DNA of 23,277 nt, from positions 1-23,277 of IMG/VR virus record IMGVR_UViG_3300035182_000015. One strand, written 5' to 3'. This DNA is from a virus. The position numbers and the translations under genes were made by a program. The notes under the pieces are model-generated. The model made no database searches. It saw nothing but the letters and a program-made list of their open reading frames with translations, and was not told the origin of the DNA. Shown piece after piece: positions 14,937 through 23,277 of the stretch (the first letter of the stretch is position 1; every line of letters starts with the position of its first letter).

Positions 14937-15853
14937 GCTATTATTACAAATATAATTTTATAAGCCCTGAGGTAGTTTATTCCACTGTAAAAGAAGAGCT
15001 TAAAAGCTATTTTGATACAGGAGCTGTTGATGATTTAATGTTTCCTACATATCTGGACAAATGTTTAAGAAAGCTAGGAAGAGCTACATATGTAATTAGT
15101 GAGAATGGTCTTTTCATAGATAACTTTGAGGCTAGACTTCCTGATAACTTTTTTGCTGTTAGAGAAGCTTGGCTTTGTACAACAGCAGCAGGATTCCCCT
15201 ATCAAACAGCTAATTCATTCTATTCTCAAGCTAATGGACAAACCACTATTCAAGTGAGCCCTCTCACTGTTGGTGGTCAAGTGTGTTCTGTATGTAATCA
15301 AGCTGCTTGTTCAGGATGTCTTCCTGAAATCATACAAGCTGTTTACAAGACTAATAATGAAATGACACAAACCTTTACAAAGCAATATCTCCTGAAACCA
15401 GGAAATATCTCTGTAAGGGGAAATTGCACATTAGATTGTGCAAATTTTGGCAGTAATGCACCAGATTCATTTGATATTAGAGATAACAAGTTTGTCACTA
15501 ATTTCAGAAATGGAGTGGTGCATTTGATATTTTATGCTACAGAATATGATGGTGGTGGTAATCAAATGATTCCAGACAACTTTCGTATTAGGGAATATAT
15601 TGAAGCATTTATTAAATACAAGGTGTTCGAAACTCTGTCTAATCAATTAACAGACGAAACCTTTCAACAGATACAACAAAAGCTTGCGTATTACAAACAA
15701 TTGTCAGATGAAGCATTCATCATGGCAGATATTGAAATTAAGAAGCAAGATGTATACGCTAAGCAAAGAAGGATAGAACAAGACTTGAATAGATTTAATA
15801 TGTACGAACTACCCAATAGAACTAATAGATATGGGTGGAGAAGAAATAATTAA
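14933..15853 (+). CDS. Ring/tail-connector-like structural protein
   Basis: This 306-aa protein precedes the muzzle-like gene. In crAss-like phages this position holds a connector protein between portal and muzzle; that is my best call. The N-terminus has SYYYKYNFISPEVVYSTVKEE and a helical SYFDTGAVDDLMFPTYLDKC, followed by LPDNFFAVREAWLC. The centre has a Cys patch (VCSVCNQAACSGCLPE). The C-terminal half contains VVHLIFYATEYDGGGNQMIPD and REYIEAFIKYKVFETLSNQL, and then a long charged helix (KQDVYAKQRRIEQDLNRFN). The C-terminal helix and the PDNFRIREYIEAFIKYK-like segment are typical of gp4-like adaptor proteins. The start overlaps the preceding 25-aa ORF (ATGA). The next gene follows after 5 bp. 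Confidence 0.6.
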   Translation: MSYYYKYNFISPEVVYSTVKEELKSYFDTGAVDDLMFPTYLDKCLRKLGRATYVISENGLFIDNFEARLPDNFFAVREAWLCTTAAGFPYQTANSFYSQANGQTTIQVSPLTVGGQVCSVCNQAACSGCLPEIIQAVYKTNNEMTQTFTKQYLLKPGNISVRGNCTLDCANFGSNAPDSFDIRDNKFVTNFRNGVVHLIFYATEYDGGGNQMIPDNFRIREYIEAFIKYKVFETLSNQLTDETFQQIQQKLAYYKQLSDEAFIMADIEIKKQDVYAKQRRIEQDLNRFNMYELPNRTNRYGWRRNN

Positions 15854-15858
15854 TATAA

Positions 15859-18800
15859 ATGGCTGAACAACAACAAGGTGGGAATATAACACCAGAATAT
15901 AATTTAGGTAGGTTGGGAATGAACATGGATCAGACTAATAATCAGATTCAGAAAGGAGTTGTTTCATATGCCCTAAATGCTGCTGTTGAAAACTTTGATG
16001 CTAATTCTGTTAACTATCAGAATGAGCCAGGGAATGAGCTATGTGTAACTTTCCCTACAGGCTTTCATTTAATAGGTACACATTTTATTAATGAGAAAGC
16101 AAAGCATGTATTCTTTCTAGTTAATCCTGATACAGGAGATAGTGAGATTGGTTACATGGAAAATAATGATTGCATCTATCGCACATACGTGAGTGCTCCT
16201 TGTCTTAATTTTAATATAGACTATCCCATCCATAAAGTGGTACATAAGATAACTAATTGTACTACAGAGATTTATTGGACAGATGGACTCAATCCTAGAA
16301 GATATTTAGACTTAGATCATATAGATAGCGTATATACAACAAAGCCTGGTACAAGAGTTTGTGATAATCAACTCATACCAGTGATAGATTGTAACAAGCT
16401 TAAAATACAACCAAACTTTAATATCCCTGAACTAGAAGTGGTAGATATTACCACTGGTGGAGAATTAAAAGCTGGAACATATCAATTTGCAATACAATAT
16501 TGTGACTCTATAGGAGATGGATATACATCCTATTATTCTGTCACAAATCCCACCCCTATTGCTAATACACAAATCACCACTCTCAATTTTGATTATCCTG
16601 TAGGTAGATCTATTGTATTGAATGTCAATAACATAGATGTAACAGGATATTTTAAATATTTTAATTTAGCTGTAATTAAGACAATAAATAATATTGCATC
16701 TGTTGAATTAGTGGGTACATATTTTATTGATGATAATAGCAGACAAGTTACATACACTGGTCAGAATCAAACACAAATAAGACTATCAATAGAAGATATA
16801 TTTGAGAAGTTTCCTTATTATGAAATTGCTCAAGATCTTACAGCTGTACAAGATGTGCTTGTATGGGACAATCTTACATCTATAGATAGGATTAACTATC
16901 AAGAGATAGCTAGTCAAATAACTCTTCAGTGGCAATCCTATAGAATACCAGCTGATCAAAACTACTCTAATGAGTTAAATGCCACTAATCTAAGAGGTTA
17001 TCTTAGAGATGAAGTGTATGCATTTGAGATTGTATTCCTTCTTAAGAATGGTAAACAAACTGATGGATTTCATATTCCAGGTAGAATAGTACAAGCCACT
17101 GATGAAACTCCAGTGAGTGTTACAAATCCTGATTTTATAGGAGAACCTGATCCTGCCACTAATACATCTCCTTATTGGAAGATATATAATACAGGTGTAA
17201 AATTATCAGATTCTCCAGGTAAATCCAATAATTCTGCATATAAAGGAGAATGGGAATATGGTGATTTCGCTTATTGGGAATCAACAGAACTCTATCCTTG
17301 TAATGATAATGTTTGGGGAGCTCTTGCTAACCAACCTATTAGACACCACAAATTCCCTGATGTATTAGTCTCTCCTATATTTGAAAGTGCTGTTCCTACA
17401 ATTGTTAGTGGTAAGTATGAAGTGAAAATGATACAGAATGATGCTGTATTTCCAATAGGAGTGAAATTAGATGTTTCTCAGGTGTCACAGCTTATTATTA
17501 ATTCAAATCTTACAGATTCACAAAAGGCTGATGTTGTTGGATTTAAGATAGTGAGAGGTGATAGAAGTACAAATAAGTCTATAACAGGAAAGGGTATTCT
17601 TAGAAATGTTGGTAAGTATAATAGAGATGAAACAGATTATTACTATCCGAACTATCCATATAATGATCTTAGAGAAGATCCATTTATATTAAAAGAAAGT
17701 AATGCTTTCTTTCAAGGCTGTAAAACATATAGAATTGATGTAAATCCTGCATCTCCTGTAGATGTAGAAATACAATATTTAGATTGTACCACTAATATTA
17801 TTACAACAGAAATCTATGCTATAAATTCAGGAACTCATTATTTATGTTCTCTATCTTTTCCAATTATTATAAATAATGGTACCACTACATTTATAGGACT
17901 TGCTAGATATAATATATATAGAATTACAGTGGGTAGTATTAGAAGAGGTGCTCATTTTACTTACACTGATCCTAGGAATCCAGATGCTGTATCTATAGTT
18001 TGGGTGTGTGCTTGGCCTTGGGCATGTTCTTCAAAAGATGATATTCTTTCTTTAACTGAACCTATTAGAGCAGATGGAGCTAAGTCATATGATATTGATT
18101 TATTACAAACAATAACTCCTCCAGCCACTGCTCCTAATTGTGGTGATAGTGATGTAGGAGGACAACTTGAAGGATTTGATGATGGTTCAAGATATAGATA
18201 TGTTTTTAATTCACCAGAAACTTCATTTGGACAACCATTCTTAGGAAACATTCTTAAGCTTGAAAATGTAATGTTTGGTGCTGGAAAAGCACATTTTGTA
18301 CAGGTGAAGAAGCATGCTATGTATAAGCTTCTTACAGCTGAAGCTCAAAATGATGCAATTAAAGCTTCAAATGGTATTGCTAACTTTACTAGTCCAATGA
18401 ATCCAACAGCAATGTTTACAGCCTATCAGGCCTACTTGCAAATCTATATAAATGGTATCACTAGAAAGAATTATACATATTCATTTAATTCAATAGCTAG
18501 TTATGACTATTGGGCTAATGTAGCTAATGGTATTGGAATCAAACAAAGAACTCTTGATCTTGCTCAATATCTTATTCCAGGAGTACAGAGTGTTGGGGAT
18601 GAGCATAATGTAAACAATTGGAATAGAGAGTCTTCTGTATATTTAAGAACTGAAGATCATACAACTAATCCTCTACCATTTCCAGATAAAACCCCTAGTC
18701 TATTATCTGGAACAATCAGTTTAATATCTGATTATTCAAGATTTACAATAAGTGAAACAGGAGCTTGTTTAATTCCAGGAAATCAACAGGATATTCAAGT

Positions 18801-20949
18801 GGTGGCATATTATGGATCATTAAAGAACCTCTTTATTAATCAATGGGGACAAATGTATTCATATCAAACAATTGATACAGGATTCCAAATAGACCTTGAT
18901 ACATATACAGGATCTTCTATTAAAACAGTGTTTGGTGGAGATACATTTATTAGTGGATTTGCATTTAAAACAAAGCTTCCTTTCTTTATAGATAATAGAG
19001 TGAATGCTCCTGATGATTCAGATATATTCTATGATGAGATAGGTAATATAGCCTATCCAAAATACTGGTATTCAGGAAGATCTGTATTGAGTAATGATAT
19101 ATATGGATATGGACTAACTAACTTTATTTCTATAAAAGCTCATAATCTTGATTGTCCAAATAGTCAACTTCCTGCACCACCATTAGTTAATCCAGGTAGA
19201 ACATATTATGATGGTAAGATGTATCTATTTGCTTATGGTGTTCCTAATTTCTATTGTGAATCAAGCATTAACACCAATCTTCGTCAAGCATTTAATGATA
19301 GAGAAGGTGATTTCTGGCCTCATGTAAATACAAGTATTCCTGATGATTGGGTGCAAGAAAGCTTTGTGCCTATTGTTCAGGACAATACATATTATTATAA
19401 TGTTACATATTCTAAGCAGAATAAAGAAAACTATTTCTCTCATCTTCCTGTAGATTGGACACAAGATTTATGTTTAACATATTTTCCATTTAGAGCAATT
19501 TATTCTGATCCTCAAGTTAGCTATTCAGATGACACTGTAAATAGCTGGTTGATATATCGTCCTATATCAAGATTTGATTTTCCACAGAATTATGGAAAAC
19601 TCACTTCTTTAGATGGTATACAGAATAAAGCAATTCTTGCTAGGTTTGAGAACAAGAGTTTATTGTATAATACGTTATTAACAATTGACACTAGCAATCC
19701 TAAAGCTGCTTATATAGGTAATCCTACATTATTCACTGGAGCTCCTCCTGTGGATTTTGCAGAAACAGATCTTGGATATGTAGGTAGTCAACATAAATTC
19801 TTATTAAAGATTCCTCAAGGACAAGTTACTGTTGATGCTAAAAGAGGACAAATATTCCTTGTTGGAGGAGATGGTGCTAAAGATATATCAGCATTTGGAA
19901 GTGGTATGAACAGATTCCTTACAGATCATCTTTCATTTGAAATCTTAAGATATTTTCCTAAAGCATTGGTTGACAACCATTTCAAAGGACTTGGGTTACA
20001 TGGAGTTTATGATTCTAAGTATGACAGGGTGATATTTACTAAGTTGGATTATATTCCTCTTAATAAGAATATAATATATGATGAGGTTGAAAGAGACTTC
20101 TATTTACAGCAAGTAATTAATGGTGTGACAGTGAGGACTCTTGTTTATCTAACAGATGTAGAATACTTCTGTAATAAGTCTTGGAGTTTGTCATTTAATA
20201 TAAACACTAATTCATGGGTGAGTTTCCACAGTTATATTCCAAATTGGTATATAGCTGAGAACAACTTCTTCTATTCAGGAATTAATGGAGGATGTGATAT
20301 AGAAGCTTTAGCTGCAGAGGTGCTTCCACAAACTACCACTTCTACCACCACTCTTGTTTTTCCACCACTACCTACAACAACTAGTACATCAACCACTAGT
20401 CTTGATTGTGCATTAGATGGTAATGTAATTGTTAACACTCCAAGACCTGTATCAACAACTACAACCACTTCATCAACCACTTCTAGTACAAGTACAACAA
20501 CAACAACCACTACATTGTGTTCAAATTGCGATACATATATAATAACAAACACTGGTATTTGTCCACAAGAGGTTACAGTAACAAGTTGTTTTGGAGAAAC
20601 ACGTACAGGAATAATAGAGGTAGATGGCTCTTTTGTTATATGTTTATGTGAAGCTCCTACACTTCCTACAGATGTAATATATACATACATAACTGCAGGA
20701 TGTACTAACTGTTTCTGTTACACTCTTAATAATACAACAAGTGTAGATCAAGATGTAACATATTCAGATTGTAATGATGATACACAAATTATTACATTGA
20801 TTTCTGGAGAAACCACTTATATATGTTCAATATATGGTTCACAGATAATTCCTACAGGTGTAACATCAACATTAGGAACCACTTGTACATATAATGTAGA
20901 ATGTGATCCTTGTTATTCAACAACAACAACAACTACCACTATACTATAA
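15859..20949 (+). CDS. Muzzle-like giant tail protein with Thr-linker/Cys-rich C-terminus
   Basis: This 1696-aa protein resembles the crAss-like muzzle protein (crAss001 gp44 type), which forms the wide barrel at the tail end through which cargo and DNA leave. The family-typical opening is EYNLGRLGMNMDQTNNQIQK, then GVVSYALNAAVENFDANSVN, and later TEIYWTDGLNPRRYLDLD and YDEVERDFYLQQ. Residues 1 to about 1488 form the core, ending at FYSGINGGCDIEALAAEVLP. Beyond this lie a Thr linker (1490-1515), a short stretch (DCALDGNV), a second Thr/Ser linker (1533-1553), two copies of the Cys-rich domain also found in the fibre genes (CSNCDTYIITN..., CFCYTLNN...), and a terminal Thr run. Its stop overlaps the next start by one base, and the next gene may supply the missing C-terminal part. 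Confidence 0.8.
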   Translation: MAEQQQGGNITPEYNLGRLGMNMDQTNNQIQKGVVSYALNAAVENFDANSVNYQNEPGNELCVTFPTGFHLIGTHFINEKAKHVFFLVNPDTGDSEIGYMENNDCIYRTYVSAPCLNFNIDYPIHKVVHKITNCTTEIYWTDGLNPRRYLDLDHIDSVYTTKPGTRVCDNQLIPVIDCNKLKIQPNFNIPELEVVDITTGGELKAGTYQFAIQYCDSIGDGYTSYYSVTNPTPIANTQITTLNFDYPVGRSIVLNVNNIDVTGYFKYFNLAVIKTINNIASVELVGTYFIDDNSRQVTYTGQNQTQIRLSIEDIFEKFPYYEIAQDLTAVQDVLVWDNLTSIDRINYQEIASQITLQWQSYRIPADQNYSNELNATNLRGYLRDEVYAFEIVFLLKNGKQTDGFHIPGRIVQATDETPVSVTNPDFIGEPDPATNTSPYWKIYNTGVKLSDSPGKSNNSAYKGEWEYGDFAYWESTELYPCNDNVWGALANQPIRHHKFPDVLVSPIFESAVPTIVSGKYEVKMIQNDAVFPIGVKLDVSQVSQLIINSNLTDSQKADVVGFKIVRGDRSTNKSITGKGILRNVGKYNRDETDYYYPNYPYNDLREDPFILKESNAFFQGCKTYRIDVNPASPVDVEIQYLDCTTNIITTEIYAINSGTHYLCSLSFPIIINNGTTTFIGLARYNIYRITVGSIRRGAHFTYTDPRNPDAVSIVWVCAWPWACSSKDDILSLTEPIRADGAKSYDIDLLQTITPPATAPNCGDSDVGGQLEGFDDGSRYRYVFNSPETSFGQPFLGNILKLENVMFGAGKAHFVQVKKHAMYKLLTAEAQNDAIKASNGIANFTSPMNPTAMFTAYQAYLQIYINGITRKNYTYSFNSIASYDYWANVANGIGIKQRTLDLAQYLIPGVQSVGDEHNVNNWNRESSVYLRTEDHTTNPLPFPDKTPSLLSGTISLISDYSRFTISETGACLIPGNQQDIQVVAYYGSLKNLFINQWGQMYSYQTIDTGFQIDLDTYTGSSIKTVFGGDTFISGFAFKTKLPFFIDNRVNAPDDSDIFYDEIGNIAYPKYWYSGRSVLSNDIYGYGLTNFISIKAHNLDCPNSQLPAPPLVNPGRTYYDGKMYLFAYGVPNFYCESSINTNLRQAFNDREGDFWPHVNTSIPDDWVQESFVPIVQDNTYYYNVTYSKQNKENYFSHLPVDWTQDLCLTYFPFRAIYSDPQVSYSDDTVNSWLIYRPISRFDFPQNYGKLTSLDGIQNKAILARFENKSLLYNTLLTIDTSNPKAAYIGNPTLFTGAPPVDFAETDLGYVGSQHKFLLKIPQGQVTVDAKRGQIFLVGGDGAKDISAFGSGMNRFLTDHLSFEILRYFPKALVDNHFKGLGLHGVYDSKYDRVIFTKLDYIPLNKNIIYDEVERDFYLQQVINGVTVRTLVYLTDVEYFCNKSWSLSFNINTNSWVSFHSYIPNWYIAENNFFYSGINGGCDIEALAAEVLPQTTTSTTTLVFPPLPTTTSTSTTSLDCALDGNVIVNTPRPVSTTTTTSSTTSSTSTTTTTTTLCSNCDTYIITNTGICPQEVTVTSCFGETRTGIIEVDGSFVICLCEAPTLPTDVIYTYITAGCTNCFCYTLNNTTSVDQDVTYSDCNDDTQIITLISGETTYICSIYGSQIIPTGVTSTLGTTCTYNVECDPCYSTTTTTTTIL
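20452..20517 (+). repeat. ACA/ACC/ACT-rich low-complexity DNA in the muzzle gene
   Basis: This stretch of Thr/Ser codons encodes the linker before the first Cys-rich domain of the muzzle C-terminus. Together with the run at 20325-20400 and the terminal run at 20920-20943, it brackets the appended modules. Composition is close to the linkers at 8851-8912 and 11686-11709. Confidence 0.8.
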
Positions 20950-21830
20950 TGTCAAGAACAATAGTCATAAAGTTAACAAAAGCTGGATCACGTACAGGTC
21001 CTTTTGATATCTCTGATAATCTTGGAGAGGTGTTGGGAACAGATATTCCTAAAAGCATCCTCATATCTGGATATTCAGTGATAATAAGAGATGAGGCTAG
21101 AGTGATTATTATTAAGTCTGTAGGAGGTTGTAATGGTAAATGTGTGGGTGAAATAAGAATCCCTATAACCACCATCTATCCAGATGAACTAGCTGCTATT
21201 CAATATCAACAACTTGATACAGCTTCTCTTTGGAGACACTTAACAAACCCTATATTATATAATATTTATTACGATGTGATAAATCCATATATAGTGGAAT
21301 ATCCTTATGCGTATCAGTTTCAGGATGAGATATTACAGAACATAAAAGACTACACTAAGGCATATAAATACCTACCTTCTAATGATGGGGTGTTTGATGC
21401 TAATCTTAAAGTGGAAACAGATGACAGATGGTTTAACAAAGCTGTCTTATATAATGGACAACAGTCTTCAGGAATACTCACTCTTGTTCCTAAACCTAAG
21501 AATAACATGTCTGAATATATGAAATATCCTATATATAGTGCAGACAGTAAAACTATAACATTCACTAAGTCAGATAATTTCTACCAGTATAACACATTCT
21601 GGGGACTAGTGAAGAATAAATCCATACCTTTGTTTGTAACTAGCTGTTGCTATAGTTTATCTCTGGATAAGGCTGTAAACCAGCTTAATATGGATTATGG
21701 AAAAAGATCATTTAAAAAGGAACCACTAAGAGCTAAAGAACTTAAGGTGAGGCACATTCTAGACAATAGAAGTGATGCCCATCTCACTTCTCAATTCACA
21801 GTGGCTCCTAGTCAAATCTCTTACAAATAA
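20949..21830 (+). CDS. Anchor-module protein carrying a muzzle-C-terminal-like domain
   Basis: I place the start at 20949 (TAATG overlap with the muzzle stop), giving 293 aa; an in-frame ATG at 20910 lies inside the muzzle's Thr-codon run and would add an Asn-rich, non-homologous leader. Residues 1-75 are the same anchor module as in the genes at 9554 and 11472 (IVIKLTKAGSRTGPFDISDN, then CNGKCVGEIRI). The rest (about 80-293) contains DDRWFNKAVLYNGQQSSGIL, LVPKPKNNMSEYMKYPI, FTKSDNFYQYNTFWG, and the end RAKELKVRHILDNRSDAHL, SQFTVAPSQISYK. I recall this block as the C-terminal end of muzzle-type proteins in other crAss-like phages, so the gene may encode a physically separated muzzle part. Function: tail end structure, inferred. 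Confidence 0.62.
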   Translation: MSRTIVIKLTKAGSRTGPFDISDNLGEVLGTDIPKSILISGYSVIIRDEARVIIIKSVGGCNGKCVGEIRIPITTIYPDELAAIQYQQLDTASLWRHLTNPILYNIYYDVINPYIVEYPYAYQFQDEILQNIKDYTKAYKYLPSNDGVFDANLKVETDDRWFNKAVLYNGQQSSGILTLVPKPKNNMSEYMKYPIYSADSKTITFTKSDNFYQYNTFWGLVKNKSIPLFVTSCCYSLSLDKAVNQLNMDYGKRSFKKEPLRAKELKVRHILDNRSDAHLTSQFTVAPSQISYK

Positions 21831-23277
21831 TGGCTAATAAGATTACATGCACATGTGGACATTCCTGGAATAAATTAGATTCCAGTAAGAAGGATGCAAC
21901 AGTGTGTCATATATGTGGAAAGAATAATATGAAGAATGGTGGTTGGTTAGACAAATATGATGATGGGGGTAATGCTAATGAAGGAAGTTCTTCTGCTCAA
22001 GATAATTGGGTGGGAGAAGGATATAGTAATGTAGGTAGAAACTATTCTCCTGCATGGGGTGGACAGTTTGCAATGGGTGGTAGTCTTCCTGGTTCTGTAG
22101 GATTTACATACGCACGTACGAATAGTCCTGCTCCTTCAGAAGGACCTTATGCAAAGAAAACAATGCCTAGTGCTCAAGGTGGTATAGCTGTTGCTGATGC
22201 TACGTATGTTAAACCTCCAGTTATTCTTCCAATAAAAACATCTACTGGTCCAATTAAACAAAGAGAAGATTTTGAACCTTGGTGGGATTGGGCCAGTATT
22301 CAAGCAGCTGGAGGTAATAGAAGACAAGAAACTTATGGTAGTTTAGGAGATTTATATGCTTATTATGCAGGTCAACCTTTAAAATATAATGTATTAGAAC
22401 ATAGTCAATATAAACCTACTAATGCAAAGAATCCTAAAGCTGATTATATAAGTATTAATGATCCTAAATTTAGACAAGAAGTTATAGATAATTATGATAG
22501 AATATTTAATAAAAAAAAATTATTGAGGGGTGAAAAACAAATAAAAGATAACACCTATGCTGTTTCTGGGTATACTCGTCCCACAAAAGAACAAATGCTA
22601 AAAAGCAAATCTGGGGAGCTATATTATGAGAAAGGTAAAGATCATGTGTCTAATGCAATAGGGCATTATTATTTATCAAAAGGAAAAGACAATAAAGGAG
22701 ATTATATTTCTTATTATGATGTTTTTGATGAAGGAACAGGAGGATCTGATGGAGGAGGTATAGGTGAAACTTTAGGTTTAACAAAACCATTTGAAATATA
22801 TGATAGAATATATCTAGATCCAAAAACAGGGAAACCTAAAATGCAGAATGGTGGAGAAATGAGATATTACCAACATGGTCTTGATTGGAAACCAAAAGGT
22901 ATGAAGAAAGGAGGATGGCTTGATAAGTATGATGTTCCTCAGGCTCAAAAAGGAAAAGATATTCTTCCTAGATATGATATGCCTATTAATAAAACAGATT
23001 CTCCTAGAGGCATCAGTATACAAGAGAAACAAAAACAAGATGCTGCAGCTTTAGAAATACAAAGAAGAAATGAGGCTACAGCTAAAAGACAATTTGTAGG
23101 TCAAGGTAAGGCTTCTACACCAGCATCAGAAGCTAGGAGAATAATGCTTAATAAGCAATATGCTTCTCAACAACCTAATGCTAAAATAGATGAACAGGGT
23201 AATGTATCTAGAGTGAATCCTAATAGAAGTGTTACAGGAGAAGCTGAGAACTTTATGTCTAGAAGAGAAGATAAAGC
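21830..23277 (+). CDS. Cargo-like virion protein, 3' partial
   Basis: The ATG overlaps the preceding stop by one base (TAATG), and the frame is open for 482 codons to the window end, so the gene is truncated by the window. The N-terminus is a zinc-ribbon-like CTCGHSWNKLDSS...CHICGK (Cys 7, 9, 26, 29). An 11-residue motif MKxGGWLDKYD occurs at residues 34-44 and again at 358-368. Between them are NYSPAWGGQFAMGG, GSVGFTYARTNSPAPSEGPY and YDRIYLDPKTGKP. The part after residue 370 is charged, helical and Gln/Arg/Lys-rich. Proteins with GGWLDKYD and SPAWGGQF strings follow the muzzle gene in crAss-like genomes, where large cargo proteins packed in the tail or head are encoded. A role in ejection into the host is inferred. 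Confidence 0.68.
   Translation, partial: MANKITCTCGHSWNKLDSSKKDATVCHICGKNNMKNGGWLDKYDDGGNANEGSSSAQDNWVGEGYSNVGRNYSPAWGGQFAMGGSLPGSVGFTYARTNSPAPSEGPYAKKTMPSAQGGIAVADATYVKPPVILPIKTSTGPIKQREDFEPWWDWASIQAAGGNRRQETYGSLGDLYAYYAGQPLKYNVLEHSQYKPTNAKNPKADYISINDPKFRQEVIDNYDRIFNKKKLLRGEKQIKDNTYAVSGYTRPTKEQMLKSKSGELYYEKGKDHVSNAIGHYYLSKGKDNKGDYISYYDVFDEGTGGSDGGGIGETLGLTKPFEIYDRIYLDPKTGKPKMQNGGEMRYYQHGLDWKPKGMKKGGWLDKYDVPQAQKGKDILPRYDMPINKTDSPRGISIQEKQKQDAAALEIQRRNEATAKRQFVGQGKASTPASEARRIMLNKQYASQQPNAKIDEQGNVSRVNPNRSVTGEAENFMSRREDK

Noticed and set aside
20271-20690. 139-aa antisense ORF rich in Val
   Set aside because: It is the reverse reading of Thr-codon repeats (ACA/ACC read as TGT/GGT, giving Val runs in a shifted frame) inside the muzzle gene; a compositional shadow.
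20910-20948. Upstream ATG at 20910 for the 293-aa gene
   Set aside because: It lies inside the Thr-codon run of the muzzle gene and would add an Asn-rich leader not found in the two paralogous anchor modules; the TAATG start at 20949 aligns with them.
1-23277. Stop-codon reassignment (TAG or TGA read as an amino acid), known in some crAss-like phages
   Set aside because: All long genes, including the 1696-aa one, are intact under the standard code, and TGA and TAA (TAG in one small gene) end genes at sensible overlaps with the next start.

Overview
The window is a late (virion) gene block of a tailed dsDNA phage of the crAss-like group (order Crassvirales), which infect Bacteroidota. The evidence is a recognisable crAss-type major capsid protein (MCP), a muzzle-like giant tail protein, an IHF/HU-like virion gene among connector-like genes, a cargo-like protein with GGWLDKYD motifs, and a series of Thr-rich-linker fibre proteins. 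The DNA is AT-rich, start codons are preceded by A/T-rich leaders rather than clear Shine-Dalgarno sites, and one promoter matches the Bacteroidota TTTG / TAnnTTTG pattern. All supported genes are on the + strand and read under the standard genetic code. I see no tRNA, CRISPR array, insertion sequence, integrase or reverse transcriptase.

Layout. (1) Positions 3-5891, head morphogenesis: a scaffold-like acidic protein (5' truncated by the window edge), the MCP, a 188-bp structured spacer with three hairpins, two conserved head/connector-type proteins overlapping by ATGA, and a 391-aa protein whose codon use resembles the MCP's and suggests an abundant virion component. A strong hairpin follows. 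(2) Positions 5975-12275, fibre and receptor-binding module: a 188-aa structural protein, a 50-aa Cys-rich protein, an 88-aa protein, a tail-collar fibre, a Cys-rich repeat fibre, a leucine-rich-repeat-like protein and a FISUMP (C-type-lectin-like) protein. The end of the last has the hallmarks of the variable region of a diversity-generating retroelement (DGR) and is followed at once by two hairpins. (3) Positions 12383-15853: a promoter, a metallophosphoesterase-like protein, a connector-like protein, an IHF-like protein, a possible 25-aa peptide and a second connector-like protein. (4) Positions 15859-23277: a 1696-aa muzzle-like protein with a modular Cys-rich/Thr-rich C-terminus, a 293-aa protein that may be the detached C-terminal part of the muzzle, and a truncated cargo-like protein.

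The most interesting theme is modular construction of exposed tail proteins. Two different N-terminal anchor modules, a recurrent Cys-rich domain and Thr-rich linkers are reused across at least six genes. One exchangeable tip appears to be a DGR target. The reverse transcriptase and template repeat of such a DGR are not in this window and would have to lie elsewhere in the genome.
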